From Hyphomicrobium_A sp963782555 (lineage in GTDB: Bacteria; Pseudomonadota; Alphaproteobacteria; Rhizobiales; Hyphomicrobiaceae): DNA of 64,000 nt. The notes under the pieces are model-generated. The model saw only the letters and a list, made by a program, of their open reading frames with translations. It ran no database searches and was not told the DNA's origin. Made by a program: the position numbers and the translations under genes. This document shows positions 62,268 through 64,000 of this stretch, one piece after another (positions within the stretch are counted from its first letter, which is position 1; each line of letters starts with the position of its first letter). The stretch lies in contig CAWAKB010000003.1 of assembly GCA_963782555.1 (NCBI GenBank), forward strand, positions 706,112 to 770,111, in the 5' to 3' direction.

Positions 62268-62835
62268 TAGCGTAAGCAATGGCCAGCTGCCGCCCGCGAT
62301 CGAGCGTTTCGTGGTGCATTGGGGTGAGATGGGGACGGCCTGGGGCGTCAACCGCTCGGTGGCCCAGATCCACGCTCTGCTCTACGTCTCCGACGAGCCG
62401 ATGACGGCGGAGGACATCGCCGAGCGGCTGGGGATGGCGCGCTCCAACGTGTCGACGAGCCTGCGCGAGCTCGTCGGCTGGAACCTTGTCCGTCGCGGGC
62501 ACGCAATGGGCGACCGGCGCGACTACTTCGAGGCCGAAGCCGACATGTTCGAGATGGTCCGGCGCATCGCCATGGGGCGCAAGGCGCGTGAGATCGACCC
62601 GGCGCTTAGCGTCTTGCGCGCGTGCCTTGCCGAGGCGAAGAGCGATCCGCGCGTCTCCGCGGCCGCGCGCCGGCGGCTCAGCGCCATGCTCAGCTTCACC
62701 GAGACCGTGGACAAGAGCTTCAACGAGATCATGGCCCTGCCGGCGGCGACCCTGATGACGCTCCTAAAGATGGGGGGCGCCGTCGCCAGGCTCGCAAGCC
62801 GCGGCAAACGCCAAGGCCGGGCAAGATCCGTCTGA
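62257..62835 (+). CDS. GbsR/MarR-type transcriptional regulator
   Basis: 192 residues, ATG 62257. Winged helix-turn-helix in the GbsR/MarR layout: VHWGEMGTAWGVNRSVAQIHALLYVSDEPMTAEDIAERLGMARSNVSTSLRELVGWNLVRRGHAMGDRRDYFEAEADMFEMVRRIAMGRK; the recognition helix is likely RSNVSTSLREL. The C-terminal half is helical and probably dimerises. A perfect inverted repeat covers its start codon, suggesting autoregulation. The following DUF4166 gene, 19 bp away, is probably in the same operon and could be its target. Confidence 0.85.
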   Translation: MTEISVSNGQLPPAIERFVVHWGEMGTAWGVNRSVAQIHALLYVSDEPMTAEDIAERLGMARSNVSTSLRELVGWNLVRRGHAMGDRRDYFEAEADMFEMVRRIAMGRKAREIDPALSVLRACLAEAKSDPRVSAAARRRLSAMLSFTETVDKSFNEIMALPAATLMTLLKMGGAVARLASRGKRQGRARSV

Positions 62836-62854
62836 GCACGGCAGGGAGAGTGTC

Positions 62855-63541
62855 ATGGCAGCTGTTGAAAGCCTCGCGAGGACCGGCGCGGGCGTATGCT
62901 CTCCCATAGCGCCGCAGCCGGCTGCAGCGCCGGGGACCCTCACGGATGCGCGCTTCCGTGCGCTCGTCGGCGAGGCGGCCTGGGCCCGCCTGCCCGAGCC
63001 GGTGCGCCGCCGCTTCTCCAAGCGTCTGGCTCCCGACGAGCCGCTGCTCTACTGCGGCACGGTGGTGACGACCGAGCTGTCGCGCGTGGGACGCATCATG
63101 GCGTTTCTCGCGCGCGCGATCGGATCGCCGCTGCCTCTGACTGATGGCGCAACTGGTCCGGCGCTGGTCGCCGTCGTCGAGAACGAGGGCCTTGGCGGCC
63201 AGTGCTGGACCCGCATCTATGCGCGGCCGGGGCGTTTTCCCCAGGCCATCCATTCCGCCAAGCGATTTCGCGGGCCGACCGGCCTGGAGGAGTACGTCGG
63301 CTATGGCATCGGCATGGCGCTCCGGGTCTCGGTCGAGGACGGTGCGCTCGTCTTCCGCTCCGATCACTACGTCTTATGTGTCGGCGCCCGGCGCTGGCGC
63401 TGGCCGCGGGTGCTGGAGCCGGGTGCCATGGAGATCACGCATCGCGATGAAGGCAATGGAACGTTTTCCTTCCGCCTGGAGCTGGTCCACCCGCTTCTGG
63501 GCCGCGTCGTGCACCAGCTAGCCTACTTTGAGGATCCCTGA
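62855..63541 (+). CDS. DUF4166 domain protein
   Basis: 228 residues. The C-terminal half matches the DUF4166 pattern: LYCGTVVTTELSRVGRIMAFLARAIGSPLPLT, CWTRIYARPGRFPQAIHSAKRFRG, GYGIGMALRVSVEDGALVFRSDHYVL, and SFRLELVHPLLGRVVHQLAYFED. Members occur fused to or beside GbsR-type regulators and SDRs; function unknown. The start at 62855 (ATG) follows a GAGAGTGTC-type ribosome binding site. It is 19 bp after the regulator stop. Confidence 0.85.
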   Translation: MAAVESLARTGAGVCSPIAPQPAAAPGTLTDARFRALVGEAAWARLPEPVRRRFSKRLAPDEPLLYCGTVVTTELSRVGRIMAFLARAIGSPLPLTDGATGPALVAVVENEGLGGQCWTRIYARPGRFPQAIHSAKRFRGPTGLEEYVGYGIGMALRVSVEDGALVFRSDHYVLCVGARRWRWPRVLEPGAMEITHRDEGNGTFSFRLELVHPLLGRVVHQLAYFEDP

Positions 63542-63625
63542 GCCAAAGTCGCGCCGCTTGTAACGACGAGCCCGGACATGCGATATCCAAGTGTCTAGAA
63601 GCTCTGCGGCGGTGGTGGGGGACCC

Positions 63626-63838
63626 ATGACCCGGCGGGCAGTGCGCATCATCTGGGTTTTGACGGGCGTGTGCCTCATCGCCGGCGTGATCGCCAGTGTG
63701 GTCATCCTGCTCGGCGCGCCGGACAGACCTTGGAGCCAAGCGCTGCGCGAGATGTCGACGCTGATCGACGTCCTGGCGCTGCTGTTGTGGATGGGCATCT
63801 TCGCCATCTACTGGGCCCGGCGTCGGCCGCGCCCATGA
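63626..63838 (+). CDS. Small two-span membrane protein
   Basis: 70 residues from ATG 63626. Two hydrophobic helices (about 7-28, IIWVLTGVCLIAGVIASVVILLG, and 45-63, LIDVLALLLWMGIFAIYWA) and a short basic tail. No family recognised. GGGGGACC lies directly before the ATG as a weak ribosome binding site. It could be part of the DUF4166 transcription unit. Confidence 0.5.
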   Translation: MTRRAVRIIWVLTGVCLIAGVIASVVILLGAPDRPWSQALREMSTLIDVLALLLWMGIFAIYWARRRPRP

Positions 63839-63926
63839 GCCCGCCTCGCACGCCGGTTTGACGGCTTGCGTGCTTAGGAGGCGCGCGATAAGAAGCCTGC
63901 CTCTGCGGACCCCGCAATCCGCTCCC

Positions 63927-64000
63927 GGAGAGGTGGCTGAGTGGTTGAAAGCACCGCACTCGAAATGCGGCATACTCGCAAGGGTATCGAGGGTTCGAAT
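63927..64000 (+). tRNA. tRNA-Ser(CGA), 3' end cut by window edge
   Basis: GGAGAGGTGGCTGAGTGG opens a class II tRNA; the anticodon stem-loop CCGCA-CTCGAAA-TGCGG gives anticodon CGA (reads UCG). A long variable arm follows (TACTCGCAAGGGTATC), and the T arm begins GAGGGTTCGAAT where the window stops. About 16-18 nt (rest of T stem, acceptor and CCA) are missing. Confidence 0.93.

Overview
The window is a 64 kb stretch of high-GC (mid-60s percent by eye) bacterial chromosome, most likely from an alphaproteobacterium of the order Hyphomicrobiales (Rhizobiales). The evidence is the ethylmalonyl-CoA pathway trio (ecm, ccr, mcd), several small conserved proteins I associate with that order, an Omp25/31-type beta-barrel, a bactofilin, a full TTAA-N7-TTAA CtrA-type motif, and the gene order rplU-rpmA-obgE / proB-proA / nadD-rsfS-rlmH. 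I see no insertion sequence, prophage, CRISPR array, integrase or rRNA operon. Two tRNA genes are present: tRNA-Leu(CAA), and a tRNA-Ser(CGA) cut by the right edge.

Layout. 0-0.3 kb: N-terminus of a probable bifunctional penicillin-binding protein, running off the left edge. 0.9-5.4 kb: an unusual two-gene unit with a 1124-residue double-ATPase (AAA domain plus HerA/DUF87-like domain) and an unrecognised partner; this is the best candidate for an undescribed system. 5.8-19.7 kb: envelope and housekeeping genes (CAP lipoprotein, polysaccharide flippase, D,D-carboxypeptidase, rpsU with an apparent CTG start, lpxD, cold-shock protein, DEAD-box helicase, fatty acid desaturase, bactofilin, tRNA-Leu, AI-2E-family permease). 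19.8-27.3 kb: ethylmalonyl-CoA pathway enzymes for acetyl-CoA assimilation, interrupted by a frameshifted YihY/BrkB gene. 27.4-32.9 kb: PilZ protein, a three-gene operon (BtuF-like binding protein, flavin reductase, SDR), a cyclic-nucleotide-binding protein and a large unknown membrane protein.

33.0-58.4 kb: the ribosome/proline/NAD housekeeping series. Its usual neighbours are pulled apart by accessory genes: between nadD and proA lie a secreted alpha/beta hydrolase, NTF2-like and PRC-barrel secreted proteins, a PcfJ-like protein, an outer-membrane barrel with a 3' frameshift, a GH15 enzyme, a glutamine amidotransferase, Ada and a hybrid histidine kinase with a FixL-like PAS domain. Between proB and obgE lie HdeD, a CrtI-like oxidoreductase and a CHASE4-type GGDEF-EAL protein. 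58.6-64 kb: an NAAA-like amidase, CreD, a transglutaminase, a GbsR/MarR-type regulator that looks leaderless with an operator over its start codon, a DUF4166 protein, a small membrane protein and tRNA-Ser.

Two apparent single-base frameshifts (yihY, OMP barrel) and one non-ATG start (rpsU) could be biology or sequence error, so the base-level accuracy of those sites should be checked first. All family names come from reading translated sequence and remembered motifs; no searches were run.
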